A stretch of DNA of 64,000 nt from Elmis aenea (GCA_947652605.1 OX393581.1:24608788-24672787); one strand, 5' to 3'; shown: positions 11,026 to 23,985, counted from the first letter of the stretch. Numbers and translations: made by a program. Notes: a model not told the origin generated them from the sequence alone.

Positions 11026-11138
11026 GTTAATACTTACACTAGGCAAGACAATTTTAAATTTAAAGTTTTCTTATTATTTCGGTAATTTTTTTACATCACT
11101 TTTATTTATTATACAGTAGTGAAGGCTTTTATTACAAC

Positions 11139-11596
11139 CAGGGCTCGAAACCGAAAGGTTAAAGGTTAACCGAAATCGAGAACTTTATTTTTATAACGGT
11201 TTTTGTTGAAAAACCGGTTTTTTCGTAAAAAACCGGTTTTGTGTAAAAAACCGATTTAAATTAACCGGTTTTTAACATTATTTAGATTAGGAATGCAAAG
11301 TATGAAAAGATATTATCTATTTATAATTTTATAATATACCTATGTGCACTCAAGCGTTCAGTAATGACTTTCGGTAAACTAATCGCATTTAATATAGATT
11401 TTGTATTTTTGCAAAGTATTTTTAATTAAAGAAAGATGTTAAAAAAAACGGTTTTTTATTATTTTGGTTAAAGGTTACCGTTTTTTTTGCCTTTAAATTT
11501 AACGGTTTCGGTTTCGGTTAAAAATCACTTTTTCGGACCAAAAACAGCAGTTAACCGGTTTTTTAAACCGGTTTAAAAAACCGGTTTCATGCCCTG
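11139..11596. mobile_element. hAT MITE with AACCGGTT words
   Basis: The ends CAGGGCTCGAAACCG (11139) and CGGTTTCATGCCCTG (11596) form an imperfect terminal inverted repeat. The 8-bp duplication ATTACAAC is perfect (11131-11138 and 11597-11604). Many copies of AAAACCGGTTTTT and GGTTAACCGG lie near both ends, with an AT-rich centre. No coding capacity. Confidence 0.92.
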
Positions 11597-11604
11597 ATTA
11601 CAAC

Positions 11605-12056
11605 TGTTACCCATACTTTACATTCTAAAGTGGCAAAAAGACTCTTTGCGCATAAAACACGATTTTTAAAACGTTTTTAACTATTTCGCGAGGTAAGACA
11701 TACGACAATATGTTATTTGTATTAGATATCACCAAACTACAATATCATTTACTTGCTTTTACCTTTCGATACGAATACTGGCAACAAAACGGAGCTATTG
11801 ACCTTTCTTATTAAACTTTTCTTCGCGATAAATGAAAGCACCCTCTTTCACGCGCTAATTTGGAGGAAGTATAACTTATATTTCCGTCACAAGTTTCATA
11901 AACTTATGATTTGTGGTTTATAAGGCGGAATTTTAGTGCAATCATAAATCAGTTAAACGTTTAATGAGATTCACTCTATATTGTAGTCAATTGTGTTTAA
12001 AAGTTTACCTTTAACAATTAAAATATTTCTAGAAATAAGCACTGAATTACATATAT
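11605..12056. other. Short stretch without recognised feature
   Basis: Sequence between two mobile elements. No coding frame, repeat or RNA signal was recognised. Confidence 0.5.
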
Positions 12057-14578
12057 ACAGGGTGTTTCAGACCACCCGTACCAGCACTTTTATTCGAAAA
12101 TGCGACGTCTGAAAACCGGAAGTGACCAAATCCGGAAGTAACTTTACTAATTTTAAAAAAAAAACAGGTTTTTATTTGCATAATTAGAAAGATATTTGAT
12201 AAAATAACACTTTTTACTTGAAAAATCTTTTGATTATCCGTATAGTTTGTATTCCATTGGACCTAAATCATAACAATATTTAATACCCCGTACGGGTATA
12301 ACTGGACACCCCTTTTTTTAGTTTTGTATTTAATTAAATGAAATTTTAGACATATACCTAGGTGTAAAAACCAGGAATATTTGAATATATGTATACTATT
12401 GTTTCACTTCCGGTTTCGCCGGAAATTGCCATCCTCACAAACATTAGTAAGATATTTGAAAAAATAATCTACAACCGAATTGAAAATTACGTAGAACACT
12501 TTGGCTTAGATAATAAACAACGCTCAAAATGGATTCAGGAAAGGCAAAACAACTACCCGCGCTATTTACATGGCAATCCGAAATGTACTTCAATCCCTCA
12601 ATAAAGACCAACACACCATGGTTATGTGTGTTGATCTCTCAAAAGCTTTCGATAGTGTTGACCACGAGATACTGCTAACAAAATTAGAACACTTTGGTAT
12701 ACGAGGGACTGCCCATAACCTTATAAAATCTTATCTTTCGGAAAGAAACCAATATGTTGCCGGAAAAGACTCGTCAGGTAAAATGCTAAATTCTAACAAA
12801 AAGAAAATCAAAAAAGGAGTCCCGCAAGGATCAATCTTAGGCCCCCTGTTATACATACTGTACACAAATGATCTTCCAGATTTTGCCAAAACTTCCCTTA
12901 TACAATTTGCCGATGACACATCTGCTATTATTAGTGACTCGGATTCCAAAAATTCTGAACAAAAACTCTGACTGCTTAGGCCATCTCCAACATTGGTTCA
13001 CATTAAACAATCTAACCTTAAATGTCAATAAAACTCAAGTAATAAAATTTTCACAAAGTAAATTAACCTCCGACTTAAAACTTAAAAACAATTCCACAAC
13101 TATAAATGTTGTTAATAAAATATCATTTCTTGGTTTAGGTATTGACTCTAGACTGGACTGGTCATACCACATCGAACGCCTGTCACAAAGCCTGTCACGG
13201 TATCCTTTCGCACTAAACGTACAAACGCGGCCAAAACTGCATATCATGCATAAATGTTGAATCTAGGTTACGCTATGCTGTGATTTTTGGGGTAACGCTA
13301 GTGACTCTGAACGCCTCTTTATTATACAAAAGCGATGTATAAGAAATATATTTGGTCTAAACTACCGAGATCACTGTAAAGACACTTTTCGTGACAATGA
13401 AATATTAACCTTTTACGGCCTATTTATCCTCGAAGCCATCCTTTTCGTAAAAAATAATGTAGATCTGTTCGAAGAGAATATAAGAAATCATGCAGCCAAT
13501 ACCCGACATAAAAAAAAACCTAAAACCTGATTGCTTCAAACATACCTATCTTCAAAAAAATGTTGCCTCCACAATTATTGCTATATATAATAAATTTAAC
13601 ACATCACCTGAGAGTATAATAAATCTTCCCACCCGCGAAATTAAGAAAAGTTCTGATTTCTAAAGCTTACTATGGAATAAGCGAATATTTAAATGATGCT
13701 GACTTTATAAAATGTTATATTTAAATATCATTTTTCTGTGTTTTTTCTTTTTATTAACTATGTATATTATTGTAATGTACTTAAATTATTATTATGACAA
13801 GTTTTTCACCTTTTTTGGGATATTTCAGAACAAATAAAGATTATTATTATTATTTTTTAACTTTGTTATTTCAAATGGAACACCCTGTATATTTTACCAT
13901 TCTTGGAAAGAGGAAGCAATTTTAAATACAACTGCACTATTTTGGTAAATGTACCACTACCATTCCGTTTAAAAAAAAATTGACTCACTCAATTAAAAAA
14001 AAAAATTCACCCCAAAATGATTTGAGGTTATAAACATTATACAGAATAGTGCAGTTGTATCCAAAATTACTTCCAAAAATGTAAAAATATACAGATGTTC
14101 CTTTTAAATTAACAAACTTAGGGTGATTTCCGGCGGAACCGGAAGTGAAACAATGGTGTACATATGTTCAAATATTCCGGTAATTTACACATATCATATG
14201 TCTAAAATTTCATTTAATTAAATACAAAATTTTAAAAAAGGGGTTTGTCCAGAACTCAGTCACACACGTACAGGGTTTTAAATATTGTTATGATTTAGGT
14301 CCAATGGAATACTAACTATACGGATAATCAAAAGATTTTCCAAGTAAAAAGTGTTAATTTATTAAATATCTTTCAAATTATGCAATAAAAACCAGATGGT
14401 TCCATTTAAGTTTTTAAAGTTACTTCCGGATTTGGTCACTTCCGGTTTAATCACGAAAACCGCTATAGCGTCAGTCAATTCTACATATGTTTTTTGTATT
14501 AAAACATTTTTTCCCATTTTTGTCAGACGTTATATTTTCGAATAAAAGTGCTGGTACGGGTGGTTTGAAACAACCTGT
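12057..14578. mobile_element. Foldback MITE (long TIR) carrying a LINE
   Basis: The tips ACAGGGTGTTTCAGACCACC (12057) and the inverse of ACAGGTTGTTTCAAACCACC (14578) open two inverted arms of roughly 470 bp each. The left arm is split: 12057-12424 and about 13859-13970 together match the right arm (about 14030-14578). The gap in the left arm is filled by a LINE fragment. Shared words include ACTTCCGGTTTCGCCGGAAAT against its inverse in the right arm. The flanking bases are TAT/ATA, so the duplication is probably the dinucleotide TA or AT. No transposase coding of its own. Confidence 0.8.
12425..13858 (+). pseudogene. CR1/jockey-group LINE fragment in a MITE arm
   Basis: A 5'-truncated, frameshifted LINE. 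It begins with TNISKIFEKIIYNRIENYV (RT fingers). A 133-codon frame (12570-12971) holds CVDLSKAFDSVDHEILL (motif A), KKGVPQGSILGPLLYILY (motif B) and IQFADDTSAII (motif C). A third frame (12868-13260) holds NNLTLNVNKTQVIKFS and SFLGLGIDSRLDW. Decayed C-terminal sequence follows (RDHCKDTFRDNEILTFYG). The 3' end is AAATAAAGATTATTATTATT, an ATT-rich tail as in CR1-related LINEs. Catalytic residues are all visible, but at least two frameshifts make it inactive. No clear target duplication was found at the junctions with the MITE. Confidence 0.8.
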
Positions 14579-16068
14579 ATACAGGCTTATTATAATAGCT
14601 TATTATAATAGCTAGAGTATAGGTTTGAATTTGGCAAAGTAGCGAAATTTGGTGCTTATAAATAATCCAAAAAGAAATTGGAAATATCTCAAACGGTATT
14701 CGAGAAAATTAGAAAAAACTGGAAAATACGATTTTTGAAAATAGTCTTTATCTCCTTTGGAGTATGAAATATTTGAAATATGTAAAAATATTGCCGTAAC
14801 AACTTTTTAAGCCGAAGCGGATGGTGGTCACAAATTTTTCCCAGATCTATTCGTTTTTGTTTTATGATAACCAACTTTATTTTTTCTTATGGGCGCAATT
14901 TTTGCTATTTACATAATCAAATAACATTTATTTTTCTGAATTCATCGATGTATCACCCATGGTATTTTACTTCTTTATTCATTGTCAAATTAAAAATAAG
15001 GGTTTTAAACAAAAACCATTATAAATCAGGTAGGTTGGTCGTTATAGTTTATATTGTTTCTATGACAACCAATCAACGAACTTAAAGTTTTGAAAGCCCA
15101 TTACTTGTCACATTAATAAATTCGTAAAAATTAACTTTAATAACGAAGAAAAACGCGATATGTTGCGATTTTTTTATTCATTGGATAGGAATTCTATATG
15201 TCAAGTCAACGATATGCAGAAGGAAAACAACCGTCGCACACACCTTCTTGTACGTTGGACAGAAACTTAGGGAAATATGGTGCTTTTGCCAAACCCAGAG
15301 GATAATATGGCAGAAAGGTTTCAGATGAAAGTAAAAAAAAACATTTTTATTACAAACAAATCCGGAAAAACACTATTTATTACGTTAAACAGAAACTTAA
15401 GTAAATTTGTTTAAAGCATGTGATAAAGTATAAAAAACTTAGAAGAACGGTATAAAAAATTCGCAGCATATCGCTTTTTTCTGTGTTATTAAAGTTCATT
15501 TTTACAAATCTATTAATCTGACAAGTAATAGGCTTTCAAAACTTTTAGTTTGTTGATTGGTTGTCATGGAAACAACATAAACTACAATGACCGGCCAACC
15601 TGATTTATAGTTTTTATGGTTAAAAACGTATTTTTTCAAATTTGACAATGAAAGAAGAAGTAAAATAGCATGTGTGATACATCAATGGATTCAGAAAAAT
15701 AAATGCTATTTGATTATGTAAATAGCAAAAATTGCCCCCATAAGAAAAAACAAAGTTGGTTGTCATAAAACAAAAACGAATCGATTTAGGAACAATTTGT
15801 GACCACCATCCGATTCAACTTAAAAAGTTGCTTTGGCAATGTTTTTACACATTAATATTTCATTCTCCAAAGGAGTTATAGACGATTTTCAAAAATCGTG
15901 TTTCCCGGTTTTTTCTAATTTTCTTAGATACCGTTTGAGATACTTCCAACTTCTCTTCAGATTATTATTGAGCACAAATTTTACCAATTTTGTCAAATTT
16001 AAACCTATACTCTAGCTATTATAATAAGCGGGATCACCATGCTTATACTCGAATTTCAATCACCCTGT
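14579..16068. mobile_element. Foldback element with ~590-bp arms
   Basis: Left arm about 14579-15170 and right arm about 15465-16068 are inverse complements with moderate divergence; a spacer of roughly 300 bp separates them. Landmarks are CTAGAGTATAGGTTTGAATT (left) against AAATTTAAACCTATACTCTAG (right). The right tip reads ATCACCCTGTATA, while the left tip has lost about 35 bases after ACAGG and duplicates a 13-bp TTATTATAATAGC word. It abuts the previous foldback directly, so the two share the TATACAGG junction. Frames inside it (such as 14864-15085 and 15833-16015) are arm sequence, not genes. Confidence 0.8.
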
Positions 16069-16069
16069 A

Positions 16070-18016
16070 TATGAAATACCATTACTTTTTTTTTAAATAA
16101 AATGATTTGATGAAAGAATTGAATAACTGTGATTAATTCAATTGCTAAGACTCTTGAAACGAGTCTTTGTTTTGTAAAAATATATTCTATTGGTAGGTGA
16201 AATTTTAGATAAAAATTTGTAATTCTGATGAAGTTAAATGATAAATTCATCTTGTTTGTTAGTGACAGAACGTAAATATTATACGCGAATTTTGGTTTAT
16301 CCCATTCAAATTTATTCAGTACTAGGTCAGCCAAATGATTATATAATTAATGCAAAAAGGTCTGCCATCGATTTTCTATTCTCAGGCATCAGATATTATC
16401 TCAAATGTCATCGTCTAAATGTTAGCATGCAGTTATAGATTTTTGCTGAAAATGGCGTTATATAACAACGATTTCAGGTTATCGCTCCCAACTTCTTCGT
16501 TACTAGACGTAAGTGAACGTGCAAAGAAACTGTATAGTTTTTGTTGGAGCTATTTCCAAATAAAAGGGTTGGGGAACTATATTAGTTCATAGTAAAACCA
16601 TTTCCTCGCTCCATACTGCGAGTTTAAAACTGAACTTCCACTATATTTCATAGTACTTTCACGTATAGGTACTTGTCTCATCTCTTCCTTGTGTGGGTAA
16701 TCTGTTTCATGCAGAATAATGTTACAGTAAAAATTAATAGTCCTAACGATGAATTGCAAAGCAACACAGATATAATACGCTTCGTTTTGTGTTAGCAAAT
16801 ATAAAAAAAGGGAGTTTAGTTGGATAAAAAGTAAATTTATTTTATATTTTAACACCATGACTCAACTTTTCATATTCATTCAGTTGAACTATGATGAATT
16901 TTACATTTGTTGTAGACTATGAGGAAACATTTTCCAGTTGAATTCCCATTTAGTTATAGGTAGGATTTTCCTGAAACAGATTCTTGTATATCCATTTGCA
17001 CGTTCATGCCCTTCTTTTATCGGATTTCTAGTGCCGCATTTATCAACTGTCAGGAGAAACAAATTATCCTAGACTCGCAAGTTACGTTTTGGTTGCTACG
17101 CTAACTTGTTTTTGAACTCTTTAAAAATGTAATAAGGATATATTCCAGTAGTTGAAAATAAAATGACTGTCATTAAAACATCAATAGTCACTGTCTTGAT
17201 GTCTTAAAATATTTCTTATTTTTGTATGAATAAATTATTAACAAAAATCATGTACCAGGTGTTTAAATTTCTTAAATATTTACATCGAATACGAAAATCA
17301 ATATCTTTTGATTTTCAAGTTGTACTGTGAGTAAAGTGTATCTTCTGTATACGACAAAACATAATGATAAATGTACAGTTGTATTTCGTAAACTGAATGG
17401 TAATTTGTCAAAATTATGAAAGCGTTTATCCATTTGAACAGTGATGATAGATATAGATCTATTTTACGTCCTGATTTATACGAAACCATTCATCTTATTT
17501 ACTATCCACCTGTGCGATTTTCTCGTCTGATCTTTTACCTATATTCGTTCAACCTTAAAATGACCACCGTAAAATTTATTATTGGGCATCGAATTTATAA
17601 ATAACCAATAACACATTATTTTTCTTCCAGTTATAATTGATTTATATTAAATTAAGTTTGGTGTGGATTCTAATATATCAATAAAATAAAGTATATTCCT
17701 TACAAATGAACTACAATTAAATTCGTTCGACTTCAAAATTAACTTAGGTGGCTACATATATCTAGGTAGGTTAACAAAACAGATTTTTAAAAAATATGTT
17801 TATTCTGTAAATGTCAATAAAACATTCTAAAAGTTACAGCTGTCCAAGCACTCCCTTGCGCACCAGTAATAATACTGTCGTTATATCATAACACTTCTAC
17901 AACGCTCAAACTCAAATTCATTTAAGCCCGTTAAAACGTGGGTGCGACTTATACTTGCCAACTCCAAAATACGTCATTTGCAGTACTAAATAAGCGCACG
18001 TACAGCTGTGAGACAC
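16070..18016. other. Intergenic stretch without recognised feature
   Basis: No gene, RNA or repeat end was recognised. Frames of 60-93 codons exist on both strands (for example 16056-16334 and 16577-16858 on the minus strand), but none shows a known motif or biased composition. Confidence 0.45.
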
Positions 18017-18018
18017 TA

Positions 18019-18482
18019 GGTTTGTTCCAACAAGCAGTTTAAGAACGATCCTTGGATAAATGCATGAACTGTTTTATTCCCATGCGTGAGCTATGTACTA
18101 ATAAATGTATTGCCCAGTATTAGCCGTTATTGGAACGCTTTTACGACTGACCTAACTTTAAATAACATTTGCGTTTATTGAGTTCATAGAAATGTGCGCA
18201 TCGCTAGGGTAAACACCTTAAGAATCTAGCACTGTGGAGTTGGGAGAGCGATGCATAGCTACCTGAGCTCACGTTAGTTATGAACAGCGCATGCGTTTAA
18301 AAATCCAAATGCTGGTACATGCTCTCATCCAAATACTGTTTTGACCGTACACTGACTAGTTCATGTATTAATTTTGTAATGATGGAACAGACGATTAAAC
18401 CGTCCGGTGAACTATCAGAGACTGTGTTGGAACGCAATATTGATAGTGCGCCGCACATTCAGCAAGCCTGTTGGAACAAACC
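18019..18482. mobile_element. Putative TA-target MITE (GGTTTGTTCCAACA ends)
   Basis: GGTTTGTTCCAACAAGC (18019-18035) and GCCTGTTGGAACAAACC (18466-18482) form an inverted repeat with 16 of 17 matches, each flanked by TA. The interior is less AT-rich than its surroundings and repeats TTGGAACGC in several places. An 82-codon frame (18319-18567) runs out of the element and has no recognised domain. Superfamily unclear: Tc1/mariner by the TA target, or PIF-like. Confidence 0.55.
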
Positions 18483-18484
18483 TA

Positions 18485-20095
18485 TTGATGCAAGACGCAT
18501 TCGCACAGTTGACAACATCGCTGCGTGGCCGCGTTCCAGTGTTCTTCTCAAAATGGTGTTTTTATAAACAGTAACCATTGCATCTCAAAAACTAATAATT
18601 TAATTTACATGAGATTTGGTGCTATAAATCTTGATACAATTATCTAGTTTTTATCATAGGATTTTTCTTTTAAACGTTGTTGTTCATTTTTTATAAATTA
18701 AAGAAGATCAAATTTGTAGTCAAACAAATTTACATTCAGATTATCCGCCATTTTGCAAAATATTGGAATATTTAAAATCGGCTACCTACGCCTGGGTCTA
18801 GTTTTTTTGTCAACTCTAAAACTTTTTAAACCACGTGTATTTCAGAGAAAAACCAAGGATGATATGATGGTTACCGTAGAAGCAGTTTTCAAAAAACCGT
18901 CAAACTTATGTGACTACCAGACTACCACACGTTTTCTTGTGAAAATATGTAATTAAAAATTTTACATTTTATAGAGAAAAGTATGACCTTTAAAATTTAT
19001 GCAATGATTTTTAAATAAATTTTATTTTACCGAATTTTTTTTTTTTAATTTTACCTTATTTTTACCCATCCTAGGTGTATGTAGGCCCTTAAGTTAATAA
19101 ACAAAGTTTACTGCATTTTTAAAATTATTGACCTCTACTCTTGAACTTAACCTTAGCTTTTTATGAGAAATAACAGCAGACACGGCTTCGTGTTTACCAA
19201 ACTTTTTACGAAATTAATATTTTGTTTAAAACGATTCCCCAACTTCGAAACAGTGCACAGCCATAATCTTGAAAGCTTAATTATTAGAGTCCCGGTTAAA
19301 TCATTTTGATAAAGTTAAGCTGAAAGTTTGTAATTATCTGAATTACATAAAGAATCAGTAATTATCGTCGGGAGAAGCAATTAAAAGTTGTTATTGCAAA
19401 GTTTGTCTGTTGTGCCGCTGCTAATCCATGTAATAGAAAAGCACGATCAGGAATTTTTATATAAATAAGTTAATTTTATTAACCTCGTTACGGTAATTAT
19501 ACGTTAACGAAACCAATAAAAGCTAACGATGAAGAATGTGTTAAAAAGTCACAGATCTAGGATAATTCCATTTGTTTTTGTGACTGGTTGTTAATTATAT
19601 AATTAAGGACGTTTTCTCAGGGACCACAAAGTTAGAATTATTCTAGGATTGATGTTTGATATTTTCTTGTGTTAAAATATTTCCCTATTGGCGCCCCATG
19701 CAAACGATTAATTTCACGTCTCACATCAAGCACCCACAAGCGTTACTTTGATCTACAGCGACAAACAATTGTCACACCCAATCTTTGTCTATAGTTGCTT
19801 GTGTAGTTAACAATCTATGCGAGAATGACAACCTAGATTGTGTCTGGTATAACTGATAGCTTTAATAGAATCCTGGATTGATTAATCTTAACAACATCGT
19901 GTTCTTCAAATTATTAACAATCATGTGGGTGCTGTTAATTGTTAAATTTATGTGAAAATAATTTTATTTTCGTGTTACAACAGTGTGAAGTAAATGCCCT
20001 TAATTTAAGACAAACCCGGTTCCAAAAGAGTGGATAGTGAAAGGAAGCCAAATTAAACTCTATGCACAATAAATAGGGAGTTAAAAAAATGTGAA
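18485..20095. other. Intergenic stretch without recognised feature
   Basis: AT-rich sequence with poly-T and poly-A runs. No element ends, coding motifs or RNA genes were recognised. Confidence 0.45.
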
Positions 20096-20104
20096 CTTTG
20101 CAGA

Positions 20105-22215
20105 GGCATCAGCGTTATTTCGGCTATGGGAAGGCTGTATTAGAGAACAGTAAAAAACGAAATTGAGGAAGATTTTCATGAATCCGAAGAACAAAGTGAC
20201 CTCAGACCGGGTAGGTCATATACTGACAACTTATTCTGCATGAAACAATTAGCAGAAAAAACGATCTCCTATGGAAGAGAACTACGATACTGTTTCTATA
20301 AATAAACTATAGGTAGCAACGAAGAAATGTGGGATAAAAACAGAAAATATAAATGTAATCAAGAATTGGTACAATGGCAGTACAAATAGGGTGAAAACGG
20401 GACAAAGATATTCACACGATTTTATAATTAATGAAGGATTAAGACAAGGATGTAGGATGTAGCCTATCCCTTACACTTTTTAAGTTATACATCAACGAAG
20501 CATTGGGAGAGTGGCAAAAACAATATACGTAGTCCCATGGAGGTGAATATTGGTAACGAAAATGTGTACAGGGTGGTCCAAATTCGATGGGATTACATAG
20601 GTATCTCGCTTAATAGTCAAAATAGAGAAACGGTTAAATTATCAAAAATGTGCAGTTTTTTGGGAAAAAATCAGAACCGTTTTCAAAAATATTCTATCGT
20701 TTCCGGTTTTTGAGTTATTAAAGAAAAACTGTGTTTTTGTTATATTTATAATGCGTCATATCTCCCTTATTGTTTTAAATATCGAAAAAGTTTATGAAGA
20801 TTATTTTTAGATATTTTTATGTAAATTTTGATAGAACTAAAGATTTTTTTTACGCTCGCCGTTAAAAAGTTATGACACAAACTCACCTTTTTTTAAATGG
20901 AAGCTATAGTTGGCTATGACTTATTTAAATTCTTTATTTTATATTTTATTTTATTTTTTTATATACATATATAAGGGTTGATGTATTTATTTTCAATAAT
21001 ACGCCAGTAACAAAGGTTTTTTAATTTTTTTAAAGATGAGCAACAAAAAGTAGGCTGTGAGAACAAAAAAAAAAACAAAAAAAACTGAAATGTTAGAATA
21101 TATTTGAGAACTGTCTGAGTTTGTCTCAAAAAACTGCACATTTTTGGTAATTTAACTGTTTCTCTATCTTGACTAATAAGTGTGATACCCATGTAATCCT
21201 ATCGAATTTGGACCACCCTGTACAGCCTACTGTTTGCAGATGATCAAGTACTGGTAGAGGTCTTTCAAGATAAAATGAACCGCGAAATGCGCAACGAGAG
21301 GGGATGGCGGTTGAAATGTAGACCTTTTTAAAAAGTTATATTATTATAGGTTACAACCCCGTTGTTGAAATAGACGTATGTTTTTAGGTGGCGCAGTAAT
21401 TAACGCTTTACAAGAGTTTTGGTTTTTGCGTCACAGTTCAGTTTATCCTGAAAGACCTCTAGTAGAAGACGCGAACTACATAAACTATGTGTTTAGAAAT
21501 TAATAACATAAATATATATGAAAAGTGAAGTTTCGAAAAGAAAAACATGAAAAGACTCGATACACGGTAAGAGATGGACCAGGACAAGACCTACAAGTGG
21601 AGAGCGAGAAAATAGTGCTGACAAACGAGTATAAATATTTGGTAGTTATCCTAACGTCAAACGGCAGAGAAGAAACAGACATTTAAAGCAAAATAAAAAA
21701 AAGTAGATCGATGGTCGGAAATTTATATTCGCTATTGTGGTACGATATCATCATCAGAAAGAAAACAAAAAGGTTATATTATACATCTATTGAAAGTAGA
21801 ACGCTGTATGGATCAGAAATATGGACTGATAACAAAACCATGAGTAATAGAATGATGGCAACAGAAATTATGTTCTGGAGGAGGTGCTGCAAAGCAACCC
21901 TATTTAAACGAGTAAAAATTAAGATGTTAAACACAGTATGAAAATAAAAACCTCAATATTGGACACCGTAGAGCCGTAGAGAGAAACAGCTGGTCTGCTA
22001 TAGACATGTGAACATAATAAACGACGAGAGATTACCAAAAAAAAAATGGAAATGCAAAGCACCGCAACGACGAAAAAGAGGTAGAGCTAGATGCGGCTGG
22101 AAAGAAGCAATGGAAGGAAGAAACCTTAAAGAAGGGAATGTTACGGCAGAGAGAAATGGAGAAAATGTGTGCGTTGTATACAAACCGCTAATATATTTAT
22201 ATATATATATATCTA
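20105..22215 (+). pseudogene. Strongly decayed RTE-like LINE, split by a MITE
   Basis: Plus-strand RT can be read through many stops and frame changes: ISVISAMGRLY, DLRPGRSYTDNLFCMKQLAEK (fingers), then a gap where motif A should be. IKNWYNGSTNRVKTGQ and GLRQGCRM (motif B) follow. At 20569 a MITE interrupts; directly after it comes LLFADDQVLVE (motif C, 21225-21255). Later pieces are NEYKYLVVILTSNG, LYGSEIWT, MMATEIMFWRRCC and RRKRGRARCGWKEAME (C-terminal GRPR-like block). A TA microsatellite near 22193-22215 marks the 3' end. It belongs to a different subfamily from the LINE at 31159 because the C-terminal motifs differ. Confidence 0.75.
20569..21220. mobile_element. TA-target MITE with long inverted repeats
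   Basis: The ends CAGGGTGGTCCAAATTCGAT (20569) and ATCGAATTTGGACCACCCTG (21220) are perfect over about 20 bp, and the arms stay alike for about 150 bp. TA flanks both sides (20567-20568 and 21221-21222). Removing the element and one TA rejoins the host LINE at NENVY-SLLFADD. The central part (20848-21075) recurs inverted at 47290-47480. No intact coding capacity. Confidence 0.88.
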
Positions 22216-22299
22216 TGTAGTCTAGTAGGTATATGTATAAGACCTTAAAAAGCTTTGCAGTTTGCTTTAACTCTGCAAGGGGTTTTAAATACATGTACC

Positions 22300-23985
22300 T
22301 ATATCAGAAATATTGGGCAGAATTCAGAGAATGTTTTCTTTTTTGCTTAATAATAATATTCACTTTAAAACCGAACTGATAATTAAAACCAATTCACATT
22401 TACGAGTCTGTTGTAAGTGAAAAAAAGTCATACCTACACTTTTTTTAAATAATTAAATAAAATCTCCTCTTTCCAGGCTTTAATCTTTATAAATTGTTGC
22501 TGGACCAAATTTCGTAACAAGCTTAGACGTTTTAAAATGATAAATGCGCGCATTTAGCTTAATTGGCGTTTTAAAAGACTAAAACTTACTAATTAGTCTT
22601 CCTTCAATGAAAGCGTGGTGTTTACTTCCGAAGGCCTTAGAAGTTACATACTTTCCCTTTCCATTATTTTGGTTAAGCTGTGATATTATGCAAACATTAC
22701 TGTGCGATGAGCGCTTCTAAAACTTTCGAAGGATATAAATAAATTGTCTGGGATAATGAGAAATCAGGCTAGATGTAGACGATAAGCTGGGTTCTGTAAA
22801 ATTCCTTTAATTGTATATTCATAAAAAGTTTATAACGTATACTTTTCACGTTGAAATTTTGTAAATGAACGCAAGTTTCGCCTAATATAACGTTGTTCGT
22901 ACTTAAACAATGTACGTGAAATTTGGTGGTTATTGATGGCCTCTGTAAATTTACTATGTAGATTCTAAACATTACGACGAAATCAATACATCATAAACCT
23001 AAACCGATTAGTTACAGTAATATTTCACATTTGACCATAGTGCAGTGAAATATTCCACAGAATGTGCTGTGTACTTGCATATAAAGCGAGAGATAAATTT
23101 TGTAATGAAAAGAGTTATAAACAAATGGTTGTCACACACGGACATTAAATCTGTTACCGACAGATGTGGCCCCGTTATACTAAACTGTATACTGCACATA
23201 AAAGAATTTTGTCGTTATAATAACGGAGTAAGATTTTTTACAACAGACGTAGACGACATTTGTCATTGAAGTAGAGTTAAATCTAATAGTTTAACCATTA
23301 TCTACAAACGCTGTATAAATTTATGCCCCTTTATTTCATCTATTATATTAAACTCAGATGATTTAGTTGATTTTTTGTCTAAATTCGTTTTTTATTAAAG
23401 TAGAAGTATTATTAGGCAGGTTTCCTGTTGGGCTCCTATTTTTCGAATAACAGAATATTGTTAAATTAGCCTTGAACTGTTAAGTCTAGCCAAAAACGTC
23501 AACTTTTAACTCGGTAAACTGAAACCAAATTCTAAAGTGAAGTTTTAATATAAATCAAACAGATATGGCATGAACGTTGGAGTATAATGTGCTGTCAGTT
23601 TGTATCGGTTTTGCAATTGTGCAGATGAAAATTTTCGCGAGTTTGTTAACGTTCTTCCCAGCTCCTTGATATTACTTTAAATTAATGCTGTCGAAAGTAT
23701 AGACAACCGATAGAGGCGAAGGAATTAAAAGTCGTTTTACGCAGAAAACTTAATTCTGGCTCTTGATTTATATTACCTTTTTATAACTGAGACTAAGAGG
23801 AAAATAAAGGAACGTCTATAGTTCGCAGGAATTTCTTTCGAAGGAAAATTGGAAGTGATACGTTTTGGAAATTGTCTTTAATGTACGTGTAAGATTTCTG
23901 TAAATAAAAAAATTTCAGACTTCACCCCTTAAATTTTTTTTTAAAGAAAACCCGATTTTTTTCCAATAAAGATATAATACGTATA
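22300..23985. other. Intergenic stretch without recognised feature
   Basis: No recognised element or gene. A 74-codon frame at 23045-23269 has no known motif. Confidence 0.45.

Noticed and set aside
18319..18567. 82-codon frame as a gene
   Set aside because: It crosses the right end of the inverted-repeat element at 18019-18482 and shows no motif.
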